Made by a program: the position numbers and the translations under genes
Notes under the pieces: generated by a model
The model's database searches: none
Told to the model about the DNA's origin: nothing
Seen by the model: the letters and a program-made list of their open reading frames with translations, nothing else
Source: CAYXSX01 sp964493095
Lineage (GTDB): Bacteria; Pseudomonadota; Alphaproteobacteria; Micavibrionales; Micavibrionaceae
Direction: 5' to 3'
Assembly (NCBI GenBank): GCA_964493095.1
Contig: CAZBNG010000017.1
Span: 1-32,767 of the forward strand
Length of the DNA: 32,767 nucleotides
Shown here: positions 23,585-30,866 of the stretch, in pieces
Layout: each line of letters starts with the position of its first letter
Numbering within the stretch: position 1 is the stretch's first letter

Positions 23585-25735
23585 TTAGCTCCAGAGAGGT
23601 ACGTTTCTTAACACTTGCATTGCGGTATTAGTGTCTTGTAATGCTGCCAACCGTTCTTCTATGACTTGGCTAGGCGCTTTGAAACAATATAAGGCTCTTA
23701 CCAGATTTTCATCAATGCCGCCATCGTCGTTGCCGCGCATAATCAGGGCTTCGAAAACAAGGTCCATTCTTTCTTCCTCTTTTATAATCAGGCCTTCTCT
23801 CTCGTAGTGTGGCAAATCTTTTTTCACTATTTGTGCCAGCCTAGAAGGAATATTTTTAGAAATAGGGAATGTCCTGGCGCCGATGTGGTCCAACAAGTTC
23901 TCCAGTTTCTGATGTTTTCCCCAGACAGTATCAAAATCAAGATCATTTTCTTCAAATTTTCTGCGAAGTCGTGCTTTTAAAACGGCTACAGTGTCTTCGT
24001 ACTCTCTTCGCTTTGCGGCAAGCTCCTCATGATTTTTTTTCGGGATAGCGCGAACATAATCCGGGATTTTCAGATAGAATTGGTAATCTTCGATCTCTTC
24101 CATCCATTCCTGAACGTCCTGATCTGCCAAAAGCGCCTTTTCTGCTTTCGAAAGATCCATATGAGAAAGAGTTTTTCTGGTGGCATTTTTATCCGTTGGT
24201 GCAAAAATGATGCTTTCCCGGAGAGCCTGATTATCATTTCCGGGAAAAATTTTAGGCAAGGTAATCTTTAGATATTGACCGCATATATTTTTGAACACGT
24301 CAGAATCTGGATTATGGGGCATCTTTCCACGCCAGTAAGTAAGCAGATCAAGACTAAGATTATCATAGAGAGCGGCCCCTGTTTTACCATGGGCAGCATT
24401 AAGGGCCATTTGTCTAGCCGTCGCTGCTAGATTGTCAGCACCCGGTGTAACGGAATGCGGGTTGCCTAACTCTCTCCAGGCTTGGCGCATATAATAGACA
24501 ATAGTTTCTGTTGCAGTATCCTTGGGAAGTCCTAAATCTTTTGCGGCATTTTCGACTGCTTCTATTATGTCCTTAACAGGGATTTTCAGTTCGCGCGCAA
24601 GCGGTATGATGTGCCGGGAAATAGTTGTAGGAACGGCGCCGCCGGGAATGTGTGAATTGCGACGATCTTCCATAGAAATTTGTGTCGGGTCGAGTTGGTA
24701 TTCTTCGTGCAGCTCTGCCAGAGTTTCAAAGCGTTCTGCCATTTTTCGTAGAATTTCTTCCTGTTCGGCTGAGATCCCTGCGTCATATCCTTGTTCTCTC
24801 AAACCTTCAATAACAGCGAGAGCTTGTGCAAAACCGCGCCCGCCCGCCATGACGTCGAGCTTGATTTTATAACCGCTTTCAACAGCGGCAATAGCGGCTG
24901 CCACGTTGGCTTCAGTAGCATAGCCGGTTTCATGGCAATGAATGGCGATAGCAATATCATTTGGTCCTTTGCCTTGTTTTTCGATTTCATTGATAAAGCT
25001 ATTCACCAGAATTTCGGCATCGGCGTAACTTTGAACGTCTTTATTGCGCCGCTTACTGTCCAGACCACCGATCATATCTTTTAAACTGACAGTTGTTAAA
25101 ACGGAATCCGTGTCTAGGAAGTGTTTGTTGTCATTGGCTATAAAATCGGCCACATGCCCCTGGTATTCTTCCACGGGGTGTTCGGGTTCTGCTGTATAAG
25201 AAATCGCCCCTTCACACTCAATATCAAGCCCTTCCTGTTTCAAGAGTTTTAAAATTTTGATTGAGGCTTCGTGCTCTTTGGGATTGTTTTGGGCTTCAAA
25301 TAATTTGAAAATAACTTTGCGGCCATCAGCGGCACCGCTGGCAAGAGCGAGTTGTTTTAAAACGACATACAGATCTTCATCAGCAAGAGCATTAAGGCCA
25401 ACGCCAAAAGGCCCGCGAACAAGAAGCCGCGCGGGGACGTCTTTAGGTAAAGCTCTGTGGGTGTCGCGCATGACGGGCAGGGGATGAATACCACTCAGTA
25501 TATTGACTTGTGGATGGGCACCACAGGAAGTTTCGACAGCGCCGATTTTTAATTTGCCACTGGCGTTGAATTTCCCGATAGCGGGATACCATAGCTTGGT
25601 GAAAATTTCGTGGTTAAGCGGAATCTTGTTGCCGAATTCTGACTGGCTTTCGTCACGAGGAACAAGAACTAACGATACTTTGTCACTTACGTCAACTAAG
25701 CCTGAACTTTCAAATTTTAAAGCCGCTTCGCCCAT
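23585..25735 (-). CDS. Divergent PycB/OadA-type carboxyltransferase without biotin domain
   Basis: A 716-residue protein. The first about 450 residues follow the carboxyltransferase TIM barrel of pyruvate carboxylase or oxaloacetate decarboxylase alpha. Seen are RDESQS (27-32, like RDAHQS), ARLLVRG (102-108), FEAQNNPKEHE (146-156, like FDALND), GAISYT (176-181), LKDM (218-221; Lys219 matches the carboxylated lysine), HCHETG (266-271, metal His-x-His), IPGGAVPTTI (363-372) and SVTPGADNLAATA (428-440). No biotin-attachment MKM is found, and the C-terminal about 240 residues are not recognised. It could use a separate carrier or have another role. AGGAG precedes the start. Its sequence looks more AT-rich than the neighbouring gcv genes, which suggests transfer. 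Confidence 0.68.
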   Translation of the reverse strand: MGEAALKFESSGLVDVSDKVSLVLVPRDESQSEFGNKIPLNHEIFTKLWYPAIGKFNASGKLKIGAVETSCGAHPQVNILSGIHPLPVMRDTHRALPKDVPARLLVRGPFGVGLNALADEDLYVVLKQLALASGAADGRKVIFKLFEAQNNPKEHEASIKILKLLKQEGLDIECEGAISYTAEPEHPVEEYQGHVADFIANDNKHFLDTDSVLTTVSLKDMIGGLDSKRRNKDVQSYADAEILVNSFINEIEKQGKGPNDIAIAIHCHETGYATEANVAAAIAAVESGYKIKLDVMAGGRGFAQALAVIEGLREQGYDAGISAEQEEILRKMAERFETLAELHEEYQLDPTQISMEDRRNSHIPGGAVPTTISRHIIPLARELKIPVKDIIEAVENAAKDLGLPKDTATETIVYYMRQAWRELGNPHSVTPGADNLAATARQMALNAAHGKTGAALYDNLSLDLLTYWRGKMPHNPDSDVFKNICGQYLKITLPKIFPGNDNQALRESIIFAPTDKNATRKTLSHMDLSKAEKALLADQDVQEWMEEIEDYQFYLKIPDYVRAIPKKNHEELAAKRREYEDTVAVLKARLRRKFEENDLDFDTVWGKHQKLENLLDHIGARTFPISKNIPSRLAQIVKKDLPHYEREGLIIKEEERMDLVFEALIMRGNDDGGIDENLVRALYCFKAPSQVIEERLAALQDTNTAMQVLRNVPLWS

Positions 25736-25878
25736 TAATTTACTCCTGAGTTTTTTATTTTTGGAAATGGTCCCTGTTTATAGAAAAGAAAAAGTTTTAT
25801 GGCAAGGGATTTTCTTTGCTGCTTCGCACCATAGTGATAGCCAAAAATAGCCAACACTACACGTTTTATTGGAATAAA

Positions 25879-25894
25879 TGTTTCACGTGGAACA
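25879..25894. other. parS-like centromere site
   Basis: The 16-base element TGTTTCACGTGGAACA differs at a single base from the perfect palindromic ParB-binding parS site. Chromosomal parS sites use the TGTTNCACGTGNAACA pattern bound by ParB at CACGTG-containing palindromes. It lies in the 308-base gene-free gap before secE, not inside a gene, and it is the only such site I see in the window. Confidence 0.8.
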
Positions 25895-25927
25895 TATTCC
25901 TATTTTTTATGGCAAGAAGTTTTTTCT

Positions 25928-25956
25928 TTGCACCGCGCAGGATTTTGGGTTACATT
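25928..25956 (+). promoter_or_regulatory. Candidate promoter for secE-nusG
   Basis: A -35-like TTGCAC (25928-25933) and a -10-like TACATT (25951-25956) lie 17 bases apart, 88 bases before secE. It would drive secE-nusG. The spacing is ideal and the hexamers moderately good. Confidence 0.45.
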
Positions 25957-26043
25957 GCCGCCAATCCCTGTACATGGTAACGACTAAAAAGCGCTGAGGC
26001 GTCTACGAACCATGTTCGGAAAACGTTAGAAAAGGAACAAGAA

Positions 26044-26256
26044 ATGGCCGGGCCAGAGAGTAAAAAAACATCGCCTCTTACCTTTGCGCGCGAGGTGCGC
26101 AACGAGGCTAAAAAAGTAACGTGGCCTTCCCGCAAGGAAACGACTATCGGTGCGGTTGCGGTTTTTATCATGGTTACGCTGGCTTCCGTATTTTTGTTTT
26201 TTGCCGATCAGGTTATCGCCTTTTTGATACGCCTGATAATGGGTTTTGGTTTTTAG
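26044..26256 (+). CDS. secE: Preprotein translocase subunit SecE
   Basis: A 70-residue single-helix component of the SecYEG channel. It has the conserved FAREVRNEAKKVTWPSRKET motif before the membrane helix (about residues 38-65). AAGGAA precedes the start. nusG follows 23 bases downstream, which is the usual bacterial order. Confidence 0.94.
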   Translation: MAGPESKKTSPLTFAREVRNEAKKVTWPSRKETTIGAVAVFIMVTLASVFLFFADQVIAFLIRLIMGFGF

Positions 26257-26279
26257 TAAGTAGATAAGGAAAGAAAGAA

Positions 26280-26819
26280 ATGTCTGCAGCTCAAAAATGG
26301 TATGTTTTGCACGTTTACTCCGGTTTTGAAAACCGTGTGGCCGAGGCGATCAAGGAAAAGGCGGGCAAGCTCGGCCTGGAAGAGGACGTGGGTGAAATCC
26401 TCGTTCCCACGGAAGAAGTGGTCGAGGTCAAGCGCGGCCAGCGCGTGAATGCGGAACGCAAATTCTTCCCCGGCTATGTTCTGGCGAAGCTCAATATGCG
26501 CGATGAGGTCTGGCACCTGATCAAAGACACGCCGAAGGTAACCGGCTTTCTTGGCGCCGGCGGCAACCGCCCCGTGCCGATCTCGGAAAAAGAGGCGCAG
26601 CGTATCCTCCAGCAGGTTCAGGAAGGTATCGAGCGTCCGCGTCCGAGCGTCACTTATGATATCGGCGAGGAAGTGAAAGTGGCCGACGGTCCGTTCGCTT
26701 CCTTCAATGGTACGGTTGAGGAAGTGGACGAGGAAAAAGGCGTGCTCAAAGTCGCCGTTTCCATTTTCGGTCGCTCTACGCCTGTCGAGTTGGAATACGG
26801 ACAGGTCGAAAAGATCTAG
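26280..26819 (+). CDS. nusG: Transcription termination/antitermination factor NusG
   Basis: A 179-residue factor. The NGN domain (about 1-115) has KWYVLHVYSGFENRVAEAIK, RKFFPGYVLAKL and GFLGAGGNRPVPISEKEA. The C-terminal KOW domain (about 125-179) has GEEVKVADGPFASFNGTVEE. It links RNA polymerase to Rho and ribosomes. AAGGAAAG precedes the start, and a terminator-like hairpin follows 36 bases after the stop. Confidence 0.95.
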   Translation: MSAAQKWYVLHVYSGFENRVAEAIKEKAGKLGLEEDVGEILVPTEEVVEVKRGQRVNAERKFFPGYVLAKLNMRDEVWHLIKDTPKVTGFLGAGGNRPVPISEKEAQRILQQVQEGIERPRPSVTYDIGEEVKVADGPFASFNGTVEEVDEEKGVLKVAVSIFGRSTPVELEYGQVEKI

Positions 26820-26855
26820 TATTTCTTTAAAATATATGGTAAATAATTTCGGAAA

Positions 26856-26886
26856 CTCCCGTGCCCTTTGGCTCCGGGGGTTTTTT
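26856..26886 (+). terminator. Terminator-like hairpin after nusG
   Basis: CTCCCG (26856-26861) pairs with CGGGGG (26875-26880), with an inner GCC/GGC pair, and is followed by TTTTTT (26881-26886). It probably ends secE-nusG transcription, which is unusual because nusG is often cotranscribed with rplK. Confidence 0.65.
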
Positions 26887-26915
26887 ATGAATGACGCTAT
26901 AGAAAGAGAAAAAAT

Positions 26916-27149
26916 ATGAACGACGCATTTGAACAGGCCGGTGCGGTAGAAAACAACCAATCACTTGGCGAAGAAAACAAGCAAGGAATAGACCGGGGGG
27001 CAGATACGTATGGGGAGTTGTGTGCTAGGGAAGGTCACAGCGATCCAAGGGATCATAGCGCGGGTTTTTTCCATTTTCTTGAAAAGACCCATCCAGATAG
27101 GAATAATCCAGGAGGGAGTGGGCTCTTTAATTCTCCGGATTTGAACTAA
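26916..27149 (+). CDS. Small hypothetical protein downstream of nusG
   Basis: A 77-residue hydrophilic protein, MNDAFEQAGAVENNQSLGEE followed by a polar stretch ending FFHFLEKTHPDRNNPGGSG. No known domain is seen. AGAAAGAG precedes the start. Just upstream, an ATG at 26887 opens a 10-codon peptide MNDAIEREKI whose TGA overlaps this start, and both begin with MNDA-x-E, so a tandem duplication made a leader peptide. A terminator follows its stop by about 20 bases. The bracketing signals suggest a real gene, but the product is unknown. Confidence 0.5.
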   Translation: MNDAFEQAGAVENNQSLGEENKQGIDRGADTYGELCAREGHSDPRDHSAGFFHFLEKTHPDRNNPGGSGLFNSPDLN

Positions 27150-27169
27150 AACATGAATATTTTAAATAA

Positions 27170-27200
27170 AAACTCCGCACGATAAAGCGGGGTTTTTATT
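27170..27200 (+). terminator. Rho-independent terminator
   Basis: AAACTCCGC (27170-27178) pairs with GCGGGGTTT (27187-27195), with one G-T pair, across an 8-base loop, and the T-rich tract continues to 27200. It ends the small gene at 26916. Confidence 0.75.
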
Positions 27201-27346
27201 TTTGGTGTGAAGGATAGCAATTCCCGCTGAAACACTGAGGTTTGGCAATGTAACTTTAGGTTGATTGTCAGAATGATCTTTCTCGGCTATATCGAAAATA
27301 AGACCGTTGCAGAGTGCTTGTAGGCAAATTATTTTTTACATAATTA

Positions 27347-27375
27347 TTGACCTTTTGTGGTTTTAATGTTAAAAC
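27347..27375 (+). promoter_or_regulatory. Candidate sigma-70 promoter of the gene at 27414
   Basis: TTGACC (27347-27352) and TAAAAC (27370-27375) are separated by 17 bases and lie 38 bases before the next start codon. The rest of 27201-27346 shows no gene. Confidence 0.45.
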
Positions 27376-27413
27376 CTTTGGAAATTAAAGTCTGAGCAGG
27401 AGTTAGAGTAATA

Positions 27414-27902
27414 ATGTTTGAGCGTGATACGAAAGCAAGTCTTTACGAACTAAGACGCGCTTGGCGCAGTTGTGCTTCGGTTTCCTCTCCTGCCGCTGAC
27501 CCATCGCATTACGCCGATTTTTGGTTTTCCGGCATTGAGCAGGACGGCGCCACGTTTTATGCCGTTATGGGCCGTCACAAAAATGAGCTGGGTCAAGCGC
27601 CCGATTTAAAGCATCCTTTTATTGCCTATACGCAATACTTGCCCCTGACCGAAACCGATCTGGTGGGGCTTGTGAATGTGCTGCGTGATGAGAATGTTCA
27701 GTTTGCCGGTAAGGAAGAATTTAAAGAGCAGGTAAAGATGGCAATCATTGCGTTATGGGATGCCCTTAATGCGGAAGCTGAACGAAAAGCAAAAGTCGCG
27801 TATGGGTTTGGCCTGACCAGCGGCAGATGCACCCGGCAGGCGGAGGTAGAAAAGCCCCTTGATGCCGGTGTTCTTCTCGAACAATTAGAACTGGCCGCCT
27901 AA
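27414..27902 (+). CDS. Hypothetical protein between nusG and rplK
   Basis: A 162-residue soluble protein without signal peptide or membrane helix. It has aromatic-rich HYADFWFSGIEQDGATFYAV, the segment LKHPFIAYTQYLPLTETDL and a helical part FKEQVKMAIIALWDALNAEA. I do not recognise the family. AGGAG (27398-27402) precedes the start, and its own promoter and a GC-rich hairpin afterwards bracket it, so it is an independent gene placed between nusG and rplK, which are usually adjacent. Codon use looks ordinary. The function cannot be stated. Confidence 0.68.
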   Translation: MFERDTKASLYELRRAWRSCASVSSPAADPSHYADFWFSGIEQDGATFYAVMGRHKNELGQAPDLKHPFIAYTQYLPLTETDLVGLVNVLRDENVQFAGKEEFKEQVKMAIIALWDALNAEAERKAKVAYGFGLTSGRCTRQAEVEKPLDAGVLLEQLELAA

Positions 27903-27933
27903 AACTCCCTTCATTTTATTTCTTGCAATTACC

Positions 27934-27958
27934 GGGGCGGGGCTTTATAACCCGCCCC
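27934..27958 (+). terminator. GC-rich hairpin after the gene at 27414
   Basis: GGGGCGGG (27934-27941) and CCCGCCCC (27951-27958) form a perfect 8-bp stem with a 9-base loop. The T-run is weak (ATTGGTT), so termination may be partial and could allow read-through into rplK. Confidence 0.5.
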
Positions 27959-27990
27959 ATTGGTTGTGGGAGGTTTTCTCGTGAAAAGTC

Positions 27991-28032
27991 CATATGAGAG
28001 CCGCACCACGAAACTCAATTAACGCTCATATG
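27991..28032. repeat. CATATGAG / CTCATATG inverted repeat before rplK
   Basis: CATATGAG (27991-27998) and CTCATATG (28025-28032) are exact reverse complements with a 26-base spacer, immediately before the palindromic repeat at 28032. It may be a regulatory stem in the rplK leader. Confidence 0.4.
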
Positions 28033-28126
28033 TCATCCTGACCGGGCGTAAGCGAGTGGAAGGATCTTAGATTTTTAAGAGATCCTTCGGCTGCGTCCTG
28101 CTTCGCAGGACTTCGCTCAGGATGAC
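28032..28126. repeat. Palindromic interspersed repeat, copy 1 (rplK leader)
   Basis: This 95-base element begins GTCATCCTGA and ends TCAGGATGAC, with inner arms AAGGATCTTA and GATCCTTCG. The same outer and inner arms occur at 29514-29589, so it is a dispersed palindromic element, of the GTCATCCTGAGC...GAAGGATC type seen widely in bacterial genomes. It would form a long hairpin ending 25 bases before the rplK start, close to the ribosome site. Confidence 0.7.
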
Positions 28127-28151
28127 GATAAGGGCAGCAAGGAGAAAGAAA

Positions 28152-28580
28152 ATGGCAAAGAAGATCTCAGGTTATATTAACCTGACTATTATTGGCGGTA
28201 GCGCCAATCCGTCCCCGCCGGTCGGTCCCGCTCTGGGCCAGCATGGCGTTAACATCATGGAATTCTGCAAGGCGTTCAACGCCAAGACGGAAGACCAGAA
28301 GGGCATTCCCATTCCTGTCGTGATTACTGTTTTCGAAGACCGTTCCTTCGAATTCATCACGAAGACACCGCCCGCCAGCTACTACCTCAAAAAAGCGGCA
28401 AAGCTGCAAAAAGGTTCCGGCACGCCAAGCCGTGAGATCGTGGGCCAGGTGCGCAAGTCACAGGTGAAGGAAATCGCGGAAGCCAAGATGGTTGACCTGA
28501 ACGCCAACGACATCGAAGCAGCGATGAAAATTATTGAAGGCTCGGCCCGTTCCATGGGCATTGAAGTCGTGGAGGGTTAA
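28152..28580 (+). CDS. rplK: Ribosomal protein L11
   Basis: A 142-residue protein of the large subunit, forming the GTPase-associated stalk base. It starts MAKKISGYINLTIIGGSANP and has PSPPVGPALGQHGVNIMEFC, DRSFEFITKTPPASYYLKKA and a typical C-terminus AAMKIIEGSARSMGIEVVEG. AAGGAGA precedes this start; an upstream in-frame ATG at 28122 overlaps the repeat and is not credible. rplA starts 4 bases after the stop. Confidence 0.96.
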   Translation: MAKKISGYINLTIIGGSANPSPPVGPALGQHGVNIMEFCKAFNAKTEDQKGIPIPVVITVFEDRSFEFITKTPPASYYLKKAAKLQKGSGTPSREIVGQVRKSQVKEIAEAKMVDLNANDIEAAMKIIEGSARSMGIEVVEG

Positions 28581-28584
28581 GATC

Positions 28585-29298
28585 ATGACAAAAATAACGA
28601 AAAACATGAAAGAAGCCCTGGGCCTGATTGACCGTAACAAGTTCTACGGCGTAAGCGAGGCGATCCAGATTCTTCAGAAGGCCGCCAAGGCGCGCAAATT
28701 CGACGAAACAATCGAAATTGCCATGAACCTTAATGTCGATCCCCGTCATGCCGACCAGAACGTGCGCGGTGTTGTCTCCCTGCCCAACGGCACGGGCGCA
28801 ACAGTGCGCGTGGCCGTGTTCGCCAAGGATGAAAAAGCCAAGGAAGCGAAAGCTGCCGGTGCCGACATCGTGGGCGCGGAAGACCTGATTGAGGCGATTA
28901 ACGGCGGCAGCGTGGATTTCGACCGTGCCATCGCCACGCCCGACATGATGGCGCTGGTGGGCCGCGTGGCCAAGGTGCTTGGCCCCAAGGGTCTGATGCC
29001 CAACCCGAAACTGGGTACGGTGACGCCGGATGTGGCCAAGGCCGTTAAGGATGCCAAGGGTGGCGCGATTGAGTTCCGCGCTGAAAAAGCCGGTATCGTT
29101 CATGCCGGGGTTGGTAAAATCTCTTTTGACGCTAAAAAGCTGGAAGAGAACGTGCTGGCCTTTATCGACGCGATCCAGAAGGCTCGCCCTGCCGGAGCGA
29201 AAGGCACCTATATCAAGAAGATTTCCCTGACCTCGACTATGGGGCCGGGTATCAAGATTGATTTGGAAGCCCTGAGCGCGCAGTCGAAAGCTGCTTAA
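28585..29298 (+). CDS. rplA: Ribosomal protein L1
   Basis: A 237-residue large-subunit protein that also represses its own operon by binding the mRNA in other bacteria. Seen are KFDETIEIAMNLNVDPRHAD, RGVVSLPNGTGATVRVAVFA, PDMMALVGRVAKVLGPKGLM, PNPKLGTVTPD and KGTYIKKISLTSTMGPGIKI. GGAGGG before the rplK stop serves as ribosome site. An in-frame upstream start at 28534 lies in rplK and is rejected. Confidence 0.96.
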   Translation: MTKITKNMKEALGLIDRNKFYGVSEAIQILQKAAKARKFDETIEIAMNLNVDPRHADQNVRGVVSLPNGTGATVRVAVFAKDEKAKEAKAAGADIVGAEDLIEAINGGSVDFDRAIATPDMMALVGRVAKVLGPKGLMPNPKLGTVTPDVAKAVKDAKGGAIEFRAEKAGIVHAGVGKISFDAKKLEENVLAFIDAIQKARPAGAKGTYIKKISLTSTMGPGIKIDLEALSAQSKAA

Positions 29299-29305
29299 AA
29301 AAAAC

Positions 29306-29395
29306 TTGACGGGCCTGCCTTAGTTCTATAAGACAGGCCCACATTAAGAATACCTGTCCGAGACCACAGGGACCCTAAGGGGCGTAAATCCTGTG
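29306..29395 (+). promoter_or_regulatory. Promoter candidate and L10-leader-like structure before rplJ
   Basis: TTGACG (29306-29311) and TATAAG (29327-29332), 15 bases apart, could be a weak promoter. The overlapping arms 29311-29322 and 29329-29340 form a 12-bp stem with one mismatch (GGGCCTG/CAGGCCC) and may act as a terminator or attenuator after rplA. Further down, CACAGG (29365-29370) pairs with CCTGTG (29390-29395) around CCCTAAGGGG, as might be expected for a ribosomal-protein L10 leader, the L10/L7-L12 binding RNA. Nothing else is seen from 29396 to 29513. The L10-leader reading is an inference. Confidence 0.4.
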
Positions 29396-29513
29396 TAGAT
29401 AGAGTAGGGAAGCGGAGCGCTGAGGCGCGGCTTTGTTATTTTATCAGTTATTTGTCTGGGACGGGATGGGCCGGAAGCGGTGCCATCTTTTTTTATGATT
29501 TTGCCACTCCCGC

Positions 29514-29589
29514 GTTATCCTGAGCGTAGCGAAGGATCCGCAAGGGTGGCGGTAACAAGATCCTTCAGCGCGGAGCGCTTCAGGATGAC
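29514..29589. repeat. Palindromic interspersed repeat, copy 2 (rplJ leader)
   Basis: This 76-base element begins GTTATCCTGAGCG and ends CAGGATGAC, with inner arms GAAGGATC and GATCCTTC. It is related to the element at 28032 and ends 26 bases before the rplJ start, nearly the same distance as copy 1 from rplK. Confidence 0.7.
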
Positions 29590-29615
29590 AATGAGAAAAA
29601 TTAGGAGAAAACGCG

Positions 29616-30134
29616 ATGGGAATGAACCGCGCACAAAAACAGGCAGAGATTGCCGACCTGAATGAACGTTTTGCCAATGACGACGTGGTGATCGTTGCGC
29701 ATTACTCCGGTCTGAGCGTAAGCGAGATCAGTGCGTTGCGTGACGATTTGCGTAAGGAAGGCGCCCGTTTCAAGGTGACCAAGAATACTCTGGCTAAACT
29801 GGCCCTGAAAGGCACGCGTTACGAAGCTCTGGAAAGCATGTTTGCCGGTCCCACGGGGATCGCAAGCTCCAAGGACCCGGTTTCCGCGGCCAAGGCGGCG
29901 CAGAAATTCGCCAAGGGCAATGAAAACTTCATCATTCTGGGCGGCGCTATGGGGGAGATCATCCTTGACGCGGCGGCGGTTGAGCAACTGTCCAAACTGC
30001 CGAGCCTTGATGAAATCCGCTCTAAAATCGTCGGCCTGCTTGTGGCTCCTGCCACGAAGCTGGCGGGCATTTTGCAGGCCCCGGCCCGCGACCTCGTCGG
30101 GGTTACGGCTGCCTACGGCGCGAAGGGCGAATAA
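29616..30134 (+). CDS. rplJ: Ribosomal protein L10
   Basis: A 172-residue stalk protein that anchors L7/L12 dimers. Seen are MGMNRAQKQAEIADLNERFA, VVIVAHYSGLSVSEISALRD, EGARFKVTKNTLAKLAL and a C-terminus LVAPATKLAGILQAPARDLV. TAGGAGA precedes the start. rplL follows by 61 bases. L10 usually controls its own operon by binding the mRNA leader, which would be the region upstream of 29616. Confidence 0.96.
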   Translation: MGMNRAQKQAEIADLNERFANDDVVIVAHYSGLSVSEISALRDDLRKEGARFKVTKNTLAKLALKGTRYEALESMFAGPTGIASSKDPVSAAKAAQKFAKGNENFIILGGAMGEIILDAAAVEQLSKLPSLDEIRSKIVGLLVAPATKLAGILQAPARDLVGVTAAYGAKGE

Positions 30135-30195
30135 ATATAGTTGGTTTTTTGTTTTTAATTTCAAATCAGGCACTACATAAAAAGGAGAAAATATT

Positions 30196-30579
30196 ATGGC
30201 TGCTAATCTGGAAAAAATCGTTGAAGACCTCTCAGCATTGAGCGTTCTTGAAGCTGCTGAACTGTCCAAGCTTCTCGAAGAGAAGTGGGGCGTTACGGCT
30301 GCCGCTGCTGCCCCTGTGGCCGTGGTTGCTGCCGGTGGCGCCGGTGATGCGGGCGCTGCGGAAGAGAAAGACTCATTTGACGTTATTCTCGACAACGCCG
30401 GCGGTAACAAAATCGCCGTGATCAAGGAAGTTCGCGCTATCACAGGCCTGGGCCTGAAAGAAGCCAAAGACCTGGTGGAAGCCGGCGGCAAGGCCGTTAA
30501 AGAAGGCGCTGCCAAGGCCGAAGCTGAAGAAATCAAGAAAAAGCTTGAAGAAGCTGGCGCAACCGTCACTCTGAAGTAA
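30196..30579 (+). CDS. rplL: Ribosomal protein L7/L12
   Basis: A 127-residue acidic stalk protein that recruits translation factors. The N-terminal dimer domain MAANLEKIVEDLSALSVLEA is followed by an Ala-rich hinge and the C-terminal domain EKDSFDVILDNAGGNKIAVI, KEVRAITGLGLKEAKDLVEA ending KLEEAGATVTLK. AAAGGAG precedes the start. A terminator lies 20 bases after the stop. Confidence 0.96.
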   Translation: MAANLEKIVEDLSALSVLEAAELSKLLEEKWGVTAAAAAPVAVVAAGGAGDAGAAEEKDSFDVILDNAGGNKIAVIKEVRAITGLGLKEAKDLVEAGGKAVKEGAAKAEAEEIKKKLEEAGATVTLK

Positions 30580-30598
30580 TTTTCTTTCCAGTCACAAT

Positions 30599-30640
30599 CG
30601 CATTTCCCGCCGGATTAATCCCAAGCGGGGAATGCGTTTT
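30599..30640 (+). terminator. Terminator/attenuator between rplL and rpoB
   Basis: CGCATTTCCCGC (30599-30610) pairs with GCGGGGAATGCG (30625-30636), with one G-T pair, over a 14-base loop and followed by TTTT. This is the position of the known rplL-rpoB attenuator in many bacteria, which lowers polymerase gene expression relative to ribosomal proteins. Confidence 0.8.
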
Positions 30641-30660
30641 GTGCTTTGCAAGATTAAGTG

Positions 30661-30691
30661 TTGACATCGGCCTGCTGTTGGGCCATATAAC
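30661..30691 (+). promoter_or_regulatory. Candidate rpoB promoter
   Basis: TTGACA (30661-30666), a perfect -35, and TATAAC (30686-30691) stand 19 bases apart, just after the terminator. The spacing is slightly long. A second TATAAT-like element occurs near 30741. The leader from 30692 to 30866 shows no gene. rpoB would thus have its own transcript. Confidence 0.55.
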
Positions 30692-30866
30692 ACCAAACTT
30701 TTCGGGTATGACGTGAGCCGGTACATCCGCAAGACGATATTATAATTAGTTTTTACAGCTCCTTTCTTCGGTAAACGGGGATTGAGGGCTGTTTTGTGCT
30801 TCGCCCGTCGTGCCAGGCACTGAGATAAAAGCAAGTTTAAACACATATTAAAAAGGGTCGTTGACT

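Noticed and set aside
27201..27346. Possible tRNA gene between the small gene and the gene at 27414
   Set aside because: I find no cloverleaf arms or CCA-type acceptor in this stretch.
25990..29426. Shared 12-mer AGCGCTGAGGCG before secE and in the rplJ upstream region
   Set aside because: Shared 12-mers are expected by chance in a 33-kb window, and no longer similarity surrounds them.
29601..30569. 322-residue minus-strand open frame over rplJ and rplL
   Set aside because: It is the antisense shadow of two well-supported ribosomal genes and has low-complexity Ala/Ser-rich sequence.
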